Notes under the pieces: generated by a model
Database searches by the model: none
What the model was told of the DNA's origin: nothing
Seen by the model: only the letters and a program-made list of their open reading frames with translations
Shown here: piece after piece, positions 36,824-47,338 of the stretch
How positions within the stretch are numbered: position 1 is the stretch's first letter
How the letters are laid out: each line of letters starts with the position of its first letter
Assembly (NCBI RefSeq): GCF_900115555.1
Contig: NZ_FOWX01000030.1
Coordinates: 1-64,000 of the forward strand
DNA from: Pseudomonas borbori
Lineage (GTDB): Bacteria > Pseudomonadota > Gammaproteobacteria > Pseudomonadales > Pseudomonadaceae
Direction of reading: 5' to 3'
Length of the DNA stretch: 64,000 nt
Position numbers and translations under genes: made by a program

Positions 36824-36846
36824 CAGGAGGCTGTCCGAGAACAGAC

Positions 36847-39144
36847 TCAGAAGGCCACATTGACCCCGGTGTAGAAGGAACGGCCCATTCCAGGCACCGC
36901 GACGCCCCACTCGATGCCATTCATCGACATGGTCCGGCCCTGGGCGGTGTAGGCACCACCGGTGGGCTGGAAGTAGAACTTGTCCGCCAGGTTCTCCACG
37001 CCGAAGTCCAGCCGCACCTTGTCCCAGCTGTGGCTCAAGCGCAGATTGAACAGGGTGTAGCCGGCCGTCTGGATCTCGTTGCGCACGTCGGAGCCGTCGT
37101 TCTTCGACTGCACGCTAACCATCTCCAGGCTGTTGCTCCAGCCGCCGAGTTGCTGAGTCAGGGTCAGCGTGGTGTTGAGCGGCATGATGTTGTACAGCTC
37201 ATCGCCGCTGTCGCGGTTCTTGCCGTTGCTGTAGTTGACCAGCCCGGTGAAACCCCACTGGCCCAGCCCATTGCTGGCCAGCGGCAGGCGCCCGGCAATG
37301 TCCACGCCATAGATGCGCGCCGACTGGTTGGCGTACTGCAACACGTTGAACTGCTCCGGGACAATCGTCTTGCCCGGCAGGCTCACGGCGTCGATGTAAT
37401 CGTTGACCCGGGTGTAGAACGGCGTGACCTTGAGTTCGTGGCTGCGATCGCTGCTGTGCCAGTCGAAGGTGGCCGAGGCGATGTGCGCCGCTTCCGGCTT
37501 GAGGTCGACGTTGCCGACATAGCCATTGCCGTCGCCGACGAAGTTGTTCATGGTCGCGGCCATGGCCCAGCTGGACCAGGTGTAACGCTCATACAGGTTG
37601 GGCGAACGCACCTTGCGCGCCACGCCGAACTCGATATCCAGATTGGCGTCGTGGCTGTAATGCGCCAGAGCCGTCAGATCCCAGTTGTTGTCGTTCTGAC
37701 TGCGGTCGCTGGCATTGAAGGCGGCCGCTTCGACGAGCTGGCCGCCCCCCGCGTGACCATAGCCGTGCACCTCATCGGCATCGCTGGCCACATGTTCGTA
37801 ACGCACGCCCAGCAGGGTCAGCCAGCTCGGGCTGAGCTGCGCTTCCCACTCGCCGAACAGGCCGAGGCGATCGCGCTCGCCGTCGTTGATGTTGTCGAAG
37901 GTATTCGGCCACATGCCACCACCCGAGGCCGGCCAGAAATCATTGAGGCGATAGCGCTGGTAGTCACCGCCGACCCGCAGCAGGTCGCGCTCGCTCAGCT
38001 CGATGCTGGCCTTGACGCTGCCGCCGAGGGTCTTGCCTTCGCTCTCCATCGGCATGCCGGCGGCGCAGGTCGGGGAAATCGGGTTGCAGGCACGGCTGTC
38101 CGTGCTGCCGGGAACCATCGACTGCATGCCATACCAGAAGCGCTTGTCCGGGCCGAAGTCCATCTTGTGCTCGACCTTCTCGTGATAGACCAGGGTCTCC
38201 AGATCGCCCCAATCGAACAGGCTCAGGTAACGCAGGCTGATGCGCTCCTGGGTGTTGTCGGTCATGTCCATGCGCTGGTTGGGGAACAGCTCCTCTGGTA
38301 CGTGCTGGTAACCGAGCTTGAGTTCCAGCAGATCCTCGCCCAGCTTGAGCGCCATGCTCAGATCATGGTTTTCCTTCTCGTAGGCGCTGGAGGCCACTTC
38401 ATCCAGCGGCGAGCCGTTGCCGAGCTGGCCGGTGCTGGTGCTGTTCTTGAAGTCGTCGCCGGCCATGTAGTTGTTGGCCTTGCTGTAGCTGCCGGCATAA
38501 CGAATGTTGAACACATCGTTGGCATGGGTGGCGGAGAAGTTGCCGCCACGCGCATCGTTATTGCTGCGCAAGAAGGCGCCCACCTCCCCCTTGTTGATGC
38601 TCGCCGCCCCCGGCGCGGCGAACTCTGGCGCGGTGCTCTCGGCGATGATGGTGCCACCGATGCTGTCGCCACCGACGCTGACCGGGGTGATGCCGGCAAA
38701 TACCTGGAGCTTGCCCAGATTGCTCGGGTCGATATAGGACAAGGCCGGGTTCATATGGTTGGGGCAGGAAGACACCAGATCCATACCATCGACCTTGATC
38801 CGCAGACGGTCATCGGCCAGGCCGCGGATGACCGGCAGACTGGAAATCCCCCCGGCGCCGTTGAGGCTGACGCCGGGCACAGCGCGCAACAGCGAGGCCG
38901 TGTCGCTGGTCGTCGGGCTCAGGTTGCGCAGGGTTTGCGGCGAAACCGCGGTGGCACCGAGCGGCACTTGCTCGGCCGTGACCAGGGTGGGTTCAAGTTG
39001 CAGCGCTCCGGCAACGGCAGGCTGCGATGGCGCGGCGTGCTCAGCGTGCAAATCGGAATTGGCGGTTTCTACGGCCAGCGCCAACGGGCTGAACAAAACC
39101 AACAGGGCGGCGCAGGTGCGGGAATCGACACGGATACGGGACAT
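36847..39144 (-). CDS. TonB-dependent receptor, OprC-like (copper)
   Basis: A 765-aa outer-membrane receptor: signal peptide to about residue 24, a plug domain (about 75-200) with TLRNLSPTTSDTASLLRAVPGVSL and IRGLADDRLRIKVDGM, then a beta-barrel ending in phenylalanine. In the plug is SSCPNHMNP (C127-x3-M131), the same CxxxM arrangement that binds copper in OprC, and a methionine-rich CAAGMPMES lies in a barrel loop. The start at 39144 (MSRIRVDSRT) excludes an unconserved leader. The next upstream gene encodes DUF2946, the usual OprC companion. The copper substrate is inferred. Confidence 0.88.
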   Translation of the reverse strand: MSRIRVDSRTCAALLVLFSPLALAVETANSDLHAEHAAPSQPAVAGALQLEPTLVTAEQVPLGATAVSPQTLRNLSPTTSDTASLLRAVPGVSLNGAGGISSLPVIRGLADDRLRIKVDGMDLVSSCPNHMNPALSYIDPSNLGKLQVFAGITPVSVGGDSIGGTIIAESTAPEFAAPGAASINKGEVGAFLRSNNDARGGNFSATHANDVFNIRYAGSYSKANNYMAGDDFKNSTSTGQLGNGSPLDEVASSAYEKENHDLSMALKLGEDLLELKLGYQHVPEELFPNQRMDMTDNTQERISLRYLSLFDWGDLETLVYHEKVEHKMDFGPDKRFWYGMQSMVPGSTDSRACNPISPTCAAGMPMESEGKTLGGSVKASIELSERDLLRVGGDYQRYRLNDFWPASGGGMWPNTFDNINDGERDRLGLFGEWEAQLSPSWLTLLGVRYEHVASDADEVHGYGHAGGGQLVEAAAFNASDRSQNDNNWDLTALAHYSHDANLDIEFGVARKVRSPNLYERYTWSSWAMAATMNNFVGDGNGYVGNVDLKPEAAHIASATFDWHSSDRSHELKVTPFYTRVNDYIDAVSLPGKTIVPEQFNVLQYANQSARIYGVDIAGRLPLASNGLGQWGFTGLVNYSNGKNRDSGDELYNIMPLNTTLTLTQQLGGWSNSLEMVSVQSKNDGSDVRNEIQTAGYTLFNLRLSHSWDKVRLDFGVENLADKFYFQPTGGAYTAQGRTMSMNGIEWGVAVPGMGRSFYTGVNVAF

Positions 39145-39264
39145 GGGACATTTCTCTAGGCACAGGTAATGAGCAGCGCAAGACCCGCACGCGCACCCAA
39201 GGGGCGACAGCGCACGACGGCCAGGCGGCAGACAACAAGGTGGCAACCGACGGTTGCCCAGGCA

Positions 39265-39624
39265 CTAGAAAATGGGCGGAGCGCGGGTCAGCGCACCAGG
39301 GAATACGCTGTCACGGCTTGCCGCCAGCGGCGCCGGCAGCGTACTCAGGGGGGACGGCGCCAGGCAGGGCGACGCCTGCGGCGCACTGCCGGGAACGGCC
39401 GGCGAACTCAACAGCAGGGTGCAATAGCCGCACTTCGCCCAATCCAGCCCATGGGCGACGCTTGGCGACTTCTCATGCTCACTGCTACAGGCCAGCTCGC
39501 TACGCCAGTCCGCTTCGCTGTCGCCCTGGTTCAAGCCCTGCCCCAGCAACGGCCCGACCAGCAGCAACAGCATGGCCAACAGGCCAAGCCGGCTGCAGTA
39601 GCGGGTACCTTGCGAATATGACAA
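39265..39624 (-). CDS. DUF2946 family protein
   Basis: A 119-aa exported or membrane-anchored protein: the hydrophobic start (GLLAMLLLLVGPLLG, about 14-28), then HGLDWAKCGYCTLLL near 57-71, which is the DUF2946 core with two cysteines and a histidine. The start codon is TTG with AGGA upstream; an ATG 17 codons later is the alternative but would shorten the signal. These proteins sit next to copper receptors and are thought to help metal handling; the biochemical role is unknown. Confidence 0.82.
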   Translation of the reverse strand: MSYSQGTRYCSRLGLLAMLLLLVGPLLGQGLNQGDSEADWRSELACSSEHEKSPSVAHGLDWAKCGYCTLLLSSPAVPGSAPQASPCLAPSPLSTLPAPLAASRDSVFPGALTRAPPIF

Positions 39625-39864
39625 GAGCTCTATCCTTGACCGGGAAACATGACGAACGGCGGCATGCTAGCGCAAAGGCGGTGCGTCCCGGGCTGGGACA
39701 GAAGGTCGCAGCGAGTCAGTGCGCCTATGCATGGCGGCCCCGGAATAAAGCCGAGCCGCTGCTCAAGTTAATGATCCGCGTCAGGATTTCCCGCAGCCGA
39801 TAGCGTGATACTGGCACTCTGCCGGCTGCAGGACGCAGCCCGAGAGTTTGATACGAGAACAATC

Positions 39865-41040
39865 ATGACATCCGCACTGGAATCTCTGATCCGCTGCCTG
39901 GCGACCCTGCTGCCCGGAGAACTGCGCCCCAGCGAACTGCCGCAACTGCTCACGCCGCGCCGGCACTCACCGCTGCTCGACCAACGTCGGGCAACCATGA
40001 TCGTAAACCGCGTGCGGTTGTTCGCCTTCCTGTTTGCCGTGCTCACCCCCTTGTGGGCAGTGATCGACATCATGATTTTCGACTTCAGCCTGTGGGCCGG
40101 GCTGGCACTGTTCCGCGTCCTGGCCAGCGGCGCCTTCGTCTGCCTGCTGCTGTTCTATCGCCCCAGCGGCAACCTGTTCGAAGCCTACCGCGCCATCACC
40201 CTGCTGTTCGCCATACCCACGCTGTTCTACGTAGCCTCGCACACCCTGCTCGGCAGCCATCAGCTCACCGAATTTTCCGCGGCGGCGGCCACTGGTTATG
40301 CCTTCCTGCCCTTCGTGCTGATGGCCGGGCTGTCCATCTTCCCCCTCACCCTGAAGGAGAACCTGACCCTGGCCAGCCTGTTGCTGCTGGCTCAGGGCCT
40401 GGCTGGTTATCTGGGCTGGTCGACCCTCAACTGGCCCTCCTTCGCCGGCGGCTTCTGGCTGCTGATCCTGATTGCCGGAGTCACCGCCCTGGCCAGCATG
40501 AGCCAGCTGGCGTTCATGATCGCCCTACTGCGCCAGGCCATTCACGACCCGCTGACCGGCATGCTCTCGCGCGGCAGCGGCGAGGAGATCCTCGACCTGC
40601 ACTGGGGCGGCGCGCAGCGCAACGACAGCTACCTGAGCCTGGCCTTCATCGACCTCGATCACTTCAAGGCGATCAACGACAACTTCGGCCATGATGCCGG
40701 CGACCGCATCCTCTGCGCTTTCGCCACCCACCTGCAGAACAACCTGCGCGACGCCGACAGCCTGCTGCGCTGGGGTGGCGAAGAGTTCCTCCTGATCATG
40801 CCCAACACCGACATGGCCCAGGCCGACCAGGCCCTGCAGCGCCTGATGCAGCACGGCCTGGGCAACCGCCCGGACGGCAGCCCGCTGACCGCCAGCATCG
40901 GCCTGGCCGAGCGCCGCCATGACCAGGCGCCAAGCTGCCACGAGCTACTGGAGCTGGCCGACCGGCGCATGTACCTGGCCAAACAAGGCGGCCGCAACCG
41001 GATATACGGCCACAACAGCCTCGCCACCCAGCAAGCGTAA
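39865..41040 (+). CDS. Membrane diguanylate cyclase
   Basis: A 391-aa inner-membrane c-di-GMP synthase. About six transmembrane helices lie at residues 45-220. The GGDEF domain follows with DPLTGMLSRGSGEEIL near 228-243, FIDLDHFKAINDNFGHDAGD and active-site GGEEF near 308-312. All catalytic residues are present, so it should be active. MTSALESL at 39865 is taken as start since the upstream ATG lacks a ribosome-binding site; even here the site is weak. It is divergent from the DUF2946/TonB receptor unit. The signal sensed is unknown. Confidence 0.88.
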   Translation: MTSALESLIRCLATLLPGELRPSELPQLLTPRRHSPLLDQRRATMIVNRVRLFAFLFAVLTPLWAVIDIMIFDFSLWAGLALFRVLASGAFVCLLLFYRPSGNLFEAYRAITLLFAIPTLFYVASHTLLGSHQLTEFSAAAATGYAFLPFVLMAGLSIFPLTLKENLTLASLLLLAQGLAGYLGWSTLNWPSFAGGFWLLILIAGVTALASMSQLAFMIALLRQAIHDPLTGMLSRGSGEEILDLHWGGAQRNDSYLSLAFIDLDHFKAINDNFGHDAGDRILCAFATHLQNNLRDADSLLRWGGEEFLLIMPNTDMAQADQALQRLMQHGLGNRPDGSPLTASIGLAERRHDQAPSCHELLELADRRMYLAKQGGRNRIYGHNSLATQQA

Positions 41041-41138
41041 TGTTGCCAGGCTGCGACCGGCATCGCGCCCAGCCCCATCGTCCATGGCCGGCGGGGCGAG
41101 CGTGGTTTTCCCAGCCTCTCGGTGGCTGTCGGGCCACC

Positions 41139-41540
41139 TCACGCCAGCGGCTCATCATCGCGAATGAGGGTGTAGTGCCTGCCCTGCTGGCCCTCGTCGT
41201 AGTCATGTACATAGAACATCACCACCTCGCCCAGCCCAGCCATGCTCGCCACATAGTCGCCGATGTCGGCCACGAAGAAGCCGGCCGAACCGGGCTTGGC
41301 CTCGCACTCGATATAGGCGGTGACGAACGCCTCGGGCGCGGCATCGCCGAAGAAGTCGGCTCGCTCGAGTTCGTCCCAGTCGGCAGGTGCCTGGAACGCG
41401 CCGGTGAACAGGACTTTGGCATCGCCGAGGTCCAGTTCTTCGGCGTCGGGATCATCTTCATCCGGCCGGTAGACGGTGCAGTCCCGGGCGTCCGGATGGC
41501 CGAGAATGGTCAGGCGCTGCTGGGGGTCGATCGGGGGCAT
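41139..41540 (-). CDS. Acidic conserved hypothetical protein
   Basis: A 133-aa strongly acidic soluble protein (MPPIDPQQRLTILGHPDARDC...; many Asp/Glu). No signal peptide, no membrane helix, and no catalytic motif recognised. AAGGAG lies upstream of the ATG. The C-terminal half has repeated aromatic/Asp pairs (FFVADIGDYVASMAG, MFYVHDYDEGQQGRHY). Function unknown. Confidence 0.75.
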   Translation of the reverse strand: MPPIDPQQRLTILGHPDARDCTVYRPDEDDPDAEELDLGDAKVLFTGAFQAPADWDELERADFFGDAAPEAFVTAYIECEAKPGSAGFFVADIGDYVASMAGLGEVVMFYVHDYDEGQQGRHYTLIRDDEPLA

Positions 41541-41623
41541 GGGAATCTCCTTGGGTCAGGATTGCAGACTACAGGAGGCAGCGGCGCCCGGGAAAATAGC
41601 GAGCGCCGTAGGCGAGCGCTTTT

Positions 41624-42574
41624 TCACCACCGCTCCGGCTGGCGGGCGAAGACCAGGGCTTTCAAGCCGCTGTCAGGCTGGCTGTCGGCGAACTCCGGCG
41701 GGTTGTCCAGGCGCTCGACAAAGCGCAGGCCCGGCGCTTCGAGGGCCATGCTTTGCTGTAGAAAGTCGGGGCCGATGTCCGGGTCATTCATGCAGGCCAG
41801 GACCAGGCCCTGCTCGCCGAGCAACTCGGGCAGGCGGCGCAGGACTTTCCGATAATCCTGGGTCAGGACGAAACTGCCTTTCTGGAAAGACGGCGGGTCG
41901 ATGATCACCAGGTCATAGGGACCGCTCTTTTTCACCTTGCCCCAGGACTTGAACAGCTCGTGACCGAGGAAGCTCACCCGACCCAGGTCATGTCCATTCA
42001 GGCGGTGATTGTCCCGCCCGCGGCTCAGAGCCGCCCTGGCCATGTCCAGGTTCACTACATGCTCGGCGCCACCGGCGATGGCGGCCACCGAGAAGCCGCA
42101 GGTGTAGGCGAACAGATTGAGCACCCGCTTGCCGCGCGCCTGGGCCTGTACCCAGCGGCGACCGTAGCGCATGTCGAGAAACAGGCCGGTGTTCTGCTTC
42201 TTGCCCAGATCCAGCTTGAAGCGCAGGCCGTTCTCGCTGATCAGCCACTCGTCACGCTCCTCGCCCAGCAGCCACTGGGTCGCACTGTCCGGCAGATAGC
42301 GGTGCTGCAGCAACAGGCTGTGCGCCTGGCTGTCCAGCCAGGCGCTCGACCGGGTCAGCGTCATGAGCATGTGTTGCAGCGCGGCCAGCTCCGCCGGCCC
42401 CGGCTCGCGGAACAGCGCCACCAGCAGCACGCCCTGCAGCCAGTCGACCGTGACCTGCTCGAGCCCCGACCAGCGGCGCCCGCGGCCGTGGAACAGGCGG
42501 CGCGCCTCGTCGGGAGCGGGGCTTAATGCGGCGAGCAACTGCTGCTGCAGGGTGGCGATGGCATCTGGGTTCAT
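41624..42574 (-). CDS. Class I SAM-dependent methyltransferase (RlmI/RlmK-like core)
   Basis: A 316-aa methyltransferase. The SAM-binding region is RVLNLFAYTCGFSVAAIAGGAEHVVNLDMARAAL near 149-182, and the catalytic motif is IDPPSFQKGSF near 220-230 (DPPSF as in the RlmI group). No PUA or THUMP domain is present, so it is shorter than RlmI or RlmK and its rRNA or tRNA target is unknown. MNPDAIATL at 42574 is used; a GTG five codons earlier is possible. Confidence 0.85.
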   Translation of the reverse strand: MNPDAIATLQQQLLAALSPAPDEARRLFHGRGRRWSGLEQVTVDWLQGVLLVALFREPGPAELAALQHMLMTLTRSSAWLDSQAHSLLLQHRYLPDSATQWLLGEERDEWLISENGLRFKLDLGKKQNTGLFLDMRYGRRWVQAQARGKRVLNLFAYTCGFSVAAIAGGAEHVVNLDMARAALSRGRDNHRLNGHDLGRVSFLGHELFKSWGKVKKSGPYDLVIIDPPSFQKGSFVLTQDYRKVLRRLPELLGEQGLVLACMNDPDIGPDFLQQSMALEAPGLRFVERLDNPPEFADSQPDSGLKALVFARQPERW

Positions 42575-42652
42575 GGGGCGCTTTATCACATGGCGGTGTG
42601 GCGCATTTTAAACGCAACGGAGCGTTTAGCGAGCCAAGGTGGGCCCGCGCTG

Positions 42653-44185
<1,533 letters not shown>

Positions 44186-44190
44186 GTTCT

Positions 44191-44245
44191 GTCCTAATGA
44201 CTCAGATATGTCGAACTGACAATACAGGCACCCTGTCAATTAGAC
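44191..44245. promoter_or_regulatory. Three NorR enhancer sites
   Basis: Three 11-bp GT-N7-AC sites, GTCCTAATGAC (44191-44201), GTCGAACTGAC (44210-44220) and GTCAATTAGAC (44235-44245), match the NorR consensus. Three sites upstream of norV is the arrangement known in E. coli. The spacing between centres is 19 and 25 bases, placing them about 50-100 bases before the sigma-54 promoter. Confidence 0.85.
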
Positions 44246-44288
44246 AATTGCAGATTACAAAACCCTTGCATTTCAATGACTTGGTAAA

Positions 44289-44304
44289 TGGCACGACACC
44301 TGCA
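44289..44304 (+). promoter_or_regulatory. Sigma-54 promoter of norVW
   Basis: TGGCACGACACCTGCA contains GG and GC dinucleotides separated by exactly 10 bases, the -24/-12 pattern (TGGCAC-N5-TTGC type, with CTGC for TTGC). It lies about 50 bases before the norV start and downstream of the NorR sites, as expected. Confidence 0.85.
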
Positions 44305-44353
44305 ATAGAGACGGGCAGGCTTATCTATCCACCTCTGCAAGGTACGCATTTGT

Positions 44354-45808
44354 ATGACTATTCTGCTCAAAGAAAACATCCACTGGGTCGGTCAGCGCGA
44401 TTGGGAGGTTCGTGACTTTCACGGCACCGAATACAAGACCCTCAAGGGCACCAGCTACAACAGCTATCTGATCCGCGAGGAGAAGACCGTGCTGATCGAC
44501 ACCGTCGACCATCGCTTCAGCCGCGAGTTCATCCTCAACCTGGCCAGCCAGATCGACCTGGCGAGCATCGACTACATCGTCATCAACCATGCCGAAGAGG
44601 ACCATGCCGGCGCCCTGTCCGAGCTGATGGCGCGCATCCCCGGCACGCCGATCTACTGCACCGCCAACGCCATCGACTCGATCACCGGCCACCATCACCA
44701 GCCGCTGTGGAACTTCATCCCGGTGAAGACCGGCGACAGCCTGGACATCGGCAACGGCAAGCAGCTGGTGTTCATCGAGACGCCGATGCTGCACTGGCCC
44801 GACAGCATGATGACCTACCTCAGCGGCGACGCCGTGCTGTTCAGCAACGATGCCTTCGGCCAGCACTACTGCGACGAGCACCTGTTCAACGACGAAGTCG
44901 ACCAGCAGGAGCTGATGGAGCAGTGCCTGCGTTACTTCGCCAACATCCTCACCCCGTTCAGCCCGCTGGTCACCGCCAAGATCAACGAGGTGCTCGGCTT
45001 CAACCTGCCGCTGTCGATGATCGCCACCGCCCACGGCGTGGTCTGGCGCACCGACCCGGCGCAGATCGTCGGCAAGTACCTGGAGTGGGCCGACCACTAC
45101 CAGGAAAACCGCATCACCCTGTTCTACGACAGCATGTCGAACAACACCCGGATGATGGCCGACGCCCTGGCCCAGGGCATCCACGAGGCCGACCCGAGCG
45201 TGGCGGTGAAGATCTTCAACGTCGCCCGCCACGACAAGAACGAGATCCTCACCCAGGTGTTCCGTTCCAAGGCCATCCTGGTCGGCTCCTCGACCATGAA
45301 CAACGTGATGATGCCGAAGATCGCCGGCATGCTGGAGGAGATCACCGGCCTGCGCTTTCGCAACAAGAAGGCCGCCGCCTTCGGCAGCTACGGCTGGAAC
45401 GGCGGCGCCGTGGACCGCATCCAGACCCGCCTGATGGACGCCGGCTTCACCACCTCGCTGTCGCTCAAGAGCAAATGGCGCCCCGACGGCAGCGCCCTGG
45501 AGGCCTGCCGCGCCCATGGCCGGCAACTGGCGCGCGAATGGGCCCTGGCCACGCCGCCGGGATCCAGCCGAGTCGCTGCTCCGGCAGCGGCCAAACCCGC
45601 CGCCCAGACACCGGTCGCCCCGGCGGGGGATGTCGGCCCGGCCATGCAGTGCAGCGTCTGCCAGTGGGTCTACCAACCCGAACTCGGCGAACCGCTGCAG
45701 GGCGTCGCCGCCGGCACGCCCTGGAGCGAGGTGCCGGACAACTTCCTCTGCCCCGAATGCAGCCTGGGCAAGGATGTCTTCGACGTACTGCGGGAGAAGG
45801 CAGCATGA
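44354..45808 (+). CDS. norV: Anaerobic nitric oxide reductase flavorubredoxin
   Basis: A 484-aa cytosolic enzyme reducing NO to N2O. The metallo-beta-lactamase diiron domain (1-250) has HAEEDHAG near 79-86, then LHWPDS (H), SNDAFGQ (D) and ATAHGVVW (H), completing the metal set. Next are a flavodoxin domain (FYDSMSNNTRMMADALA near 257) and, after an Ala/Pro linker (about 395-425), a rubredoxin domain with CSVC and CPEC. Its last bases overlap norW (ATGA). No strong ribosome-binding site is seen. Confidence 0.96.
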   Translation: MTILLKENIHWVGQRDWEVRDFHGTEYKTLKGTSYNSYLIREEKTVLIDTVDHRFSREFILNLASQIDLASIDYIVINHAEEDHAGALSELMARIPGTPIYCTANAIDSITGHHHQPLWNFIPVKTGDSLDIGNGKQLVFIETPMLHWPDSMMTYLSGDAVLFSNDAFGQHYCDEHLFNDEVDQQELMEQCLRYFANILTPFSPLVTAKINEVLGFNLPLSMIATAHGVVWRTDPAQIVGKYLEWADHYQENRITLFYDSMSNNTRMMADALAQGIHEADPSVAVKIFNVARHDKNEILTQVFRSKAILVGSSTMNNVMMPKIAGMLEEITGLRFRNKKAAAFGSYGWNGGAVDRIQTRLMDAGFTTSLSLKSKWRPDGSALEACRAHGRQLAREWALATPPGSSRVAAPAAAKPAAQTPVAPAGDVGPAMQCSVCQWVYQPELGEPLQGVAAGTPWSEVPDNFLCPECSLGKDVFDVLREKAA

Positions 45809-46938
45809 GCCGCGAAATCCTCATCATCGGCTCGGGGTTCGCCGCCTGCCAACTGGTCAAGAGCCTGCGCAAACTGGACGTGGAGGTGCCCATCCGCATG
45901 CTCACCGCCGACAGCGGCGACGAGTACAACAAGCCGGACATCAGCCATGTGTTCAGCCAGGGCCGCAGCAGCGCCGAGCTGACCCGCCTGAGCGCCGCGC
46001 GCTTCGCCGAACAGTACCAGGTCGTCATGCAGCCCTTCACCCGGGTCGAGTCGATCGACCCGCAGGCGCGCCGCGTGCATACCGCCGACGCCAGCCACGC
46101 CTACGCCCAACTGGTGCTGGCCACCGGAGCCAGTGCCCTGGTGCCGCCGGTGCCGGGCCACGAGCTGCTGCTGACGCTCAACAGCCAGGGCGAATACCAG
46201 GCGGCCGAGGCGCAGCTGCGCGATGCGCGCCGGGTGCTGGTGCTGGGCGCCGGGCTGATCGGCAGCGAGCTGGCGATGGACCTGCTCAGCAGCGGCAAGC
46301 AGGTGGTGCTGGTCGACCAGGCCAGCAGCGTGCTGGCGTCATTGATGCCGGCGGCGGTCAGCGCCCGCCTGCAGGCCTGCCTGGTCGCCAGTGGCGCGCA
46401 ACTGCGCCTGGGTAGCGGCCTGCAGCGCCTGGAGCGGAGCGGCGACGGCATTCGTGCCTACCTGGACGATGGCCAATGGGTCGACTGCGACAGCGCGATC
46501 GCCGCCATCGGCCTGCGCCCCGGCGTCGACCTGGCGCGCCGCACCGGGCTCGCCGTGGGCCGCGGCATCCAGGTCGACCGCCACCTGCAGACCAGCGCCG
46601 AGCACATCTACGCCCTGGGCGACTGCGCCGAGATCGACGGCCGCGTGCTGCCGTTCCTGCAGCCGACCCAGTTGGCGGCCAGCGCCCTGGCCAAGACCCT
46701 GCTCGGCCAGCCGCAGGTGTTGCAGCTGCCGCCCATGCTGATCCGGGTGAAGACCCCGCGCCTGCCGCTGCAACTGGCCGGCGAGACCAGCGGCGAGCAC
46801 CTCGACTGGCAGCTCAGCTTCGACGACCAGGGCATGCTGGCCCAGGCCTTCGATGCGCAGGCGCAGTTGCGTGGCTTCGTGGTCAGCGAGGGCCGCCTGC
46901 AGAACGCCTTCGCCCTGCTACGCCAGTTGCCCGGCTGA
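45805..46938 (+). CDS. norW: NADH:flavorubredoxin reductase
   Basis: A 377-aa FAD-dependent reductase that passes electrons from NADH to the rubredoxin domain of NorV. The FAD motif IIGSGFAACQLVKSL is near residues 6-20, the NAD motif VLVLGAGLIGSELAMDL near 145-161 and the second FAD motif YALGDCAEI near 271-279. ATGA overlap with norV shows translational coupling. The very long frame upstream of it is the +1 shadow of norV. Together norR-norVW forms a complete NO-detoxification unit. Confidence 0.95.
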   Translation: MSREILIIGSGFAACQLVKSLRKLDVEVPIRMLTADSGDEYNKPDISHVFSQGRSSAELTRLSAARFAEQYQVVMQPFTRVESIDPQARRVHTADASHAYAQLVLATGASALVPPVPGHELLLTLNSQGEYQAAEAQLRDARRVLVLGAGLIGSELAMDLLSSGKQVVLVDQASSVLASLMPAAVSARLQACLVASGAQLRLGSGLQRLERSGDGIRAYLDDGQWVDCDSAIAAIGLRPGVDLARRTGLAVGRGIQVDRHLQTSAEHIYALGDCAEIDGRVLPFLQPTQLAASALAKTLLGQPQVLQLPPMLIRVKTPRLPLQLAGETSGEHLDWQLSFDDQGMLAQAFDAQAQLRGFVVSEGRLQNAFALLRQLPG

Positions 46939-47338
46939 AACGGCCGGGTGCCGGGGCGGACGCCGACGTCCGCCCCCTCCTTCGCCCGGCCGGAGCCCGG
47001 GCCTCGGGCAAACGGGTCCGGCATCTGGTGTCACGACAGGGTTCAAATGTCGCCAACCTGTAGGAGCACGCCATGCGTGCGAATCGCCGGCATGGCCGGC
47101 TCCTACAACGCGATGGCTAACGGTGTCCACGACAAATGATCGGTGACACGCCACTGGTGTCAATGCGCGCGGACTCACCCACCAAGCACCGGTTCATGCC
47201 GCCAAGTGTGGCACCGGTTCCATCATCCGCCGCGCCGACGTATGGCTTGTCCTGAGTCAAGTTCGGTGTGGGACGTCATCTCCCGCCAAGGCAAAGGGCT
47301 CTATAGTCCACTCAAACCTGCTTGTGGCGAGCCGTATC
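46939..47338. other. Intergenic region with MITE-like element
   Basis: 400 bases with no supportable gene between norW and the binding-protein gene. It contains the MITE-like copy B at 47028-47150. No promoter was identified for the downstream gene with confidence. Confidence 0.5.
47028..47150. repeat. MITE-like element with inverted ends (copy B)
   Basis: The left end GTGTCACGACAGGGTTCAAATGTCG and right end CGACAAATGATCGGTGACAC match copy A (36692-36823) in position and most bases, but the core is different: a hairpin with TGTAGGAGC / GCTCCTACA arms (47060-47107) of the REP type common in Pseudomonas. Ends shared and cores unlike suggests the ends define the element. Confidence 0.65.

Noticed and set aside
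36712..39159. 815-codon open frame on the plus strand opposite the TonB receptor
   Set aside because: Antisense shadow; no family features, and the receptor on the minus strand is certain.
44284..44294. A fourth GT-N7-AC match to the NorR consensus
   Set aside because: It overlaps the -24 element of the sigma-54 promoter and is too close to serve as an enhancer; taken as chance.
44321..45676. 451-codon minus-strand frame opposite norV
   Set aside because: Shadow; norV carries all diiron and rubredoxin residues.
44707..45804. Long in-frame extension upstream of norW
   Set aside because: It runs through norV in another frame; the ATGA overlap and the FAD motif fix the norW start at 45805.
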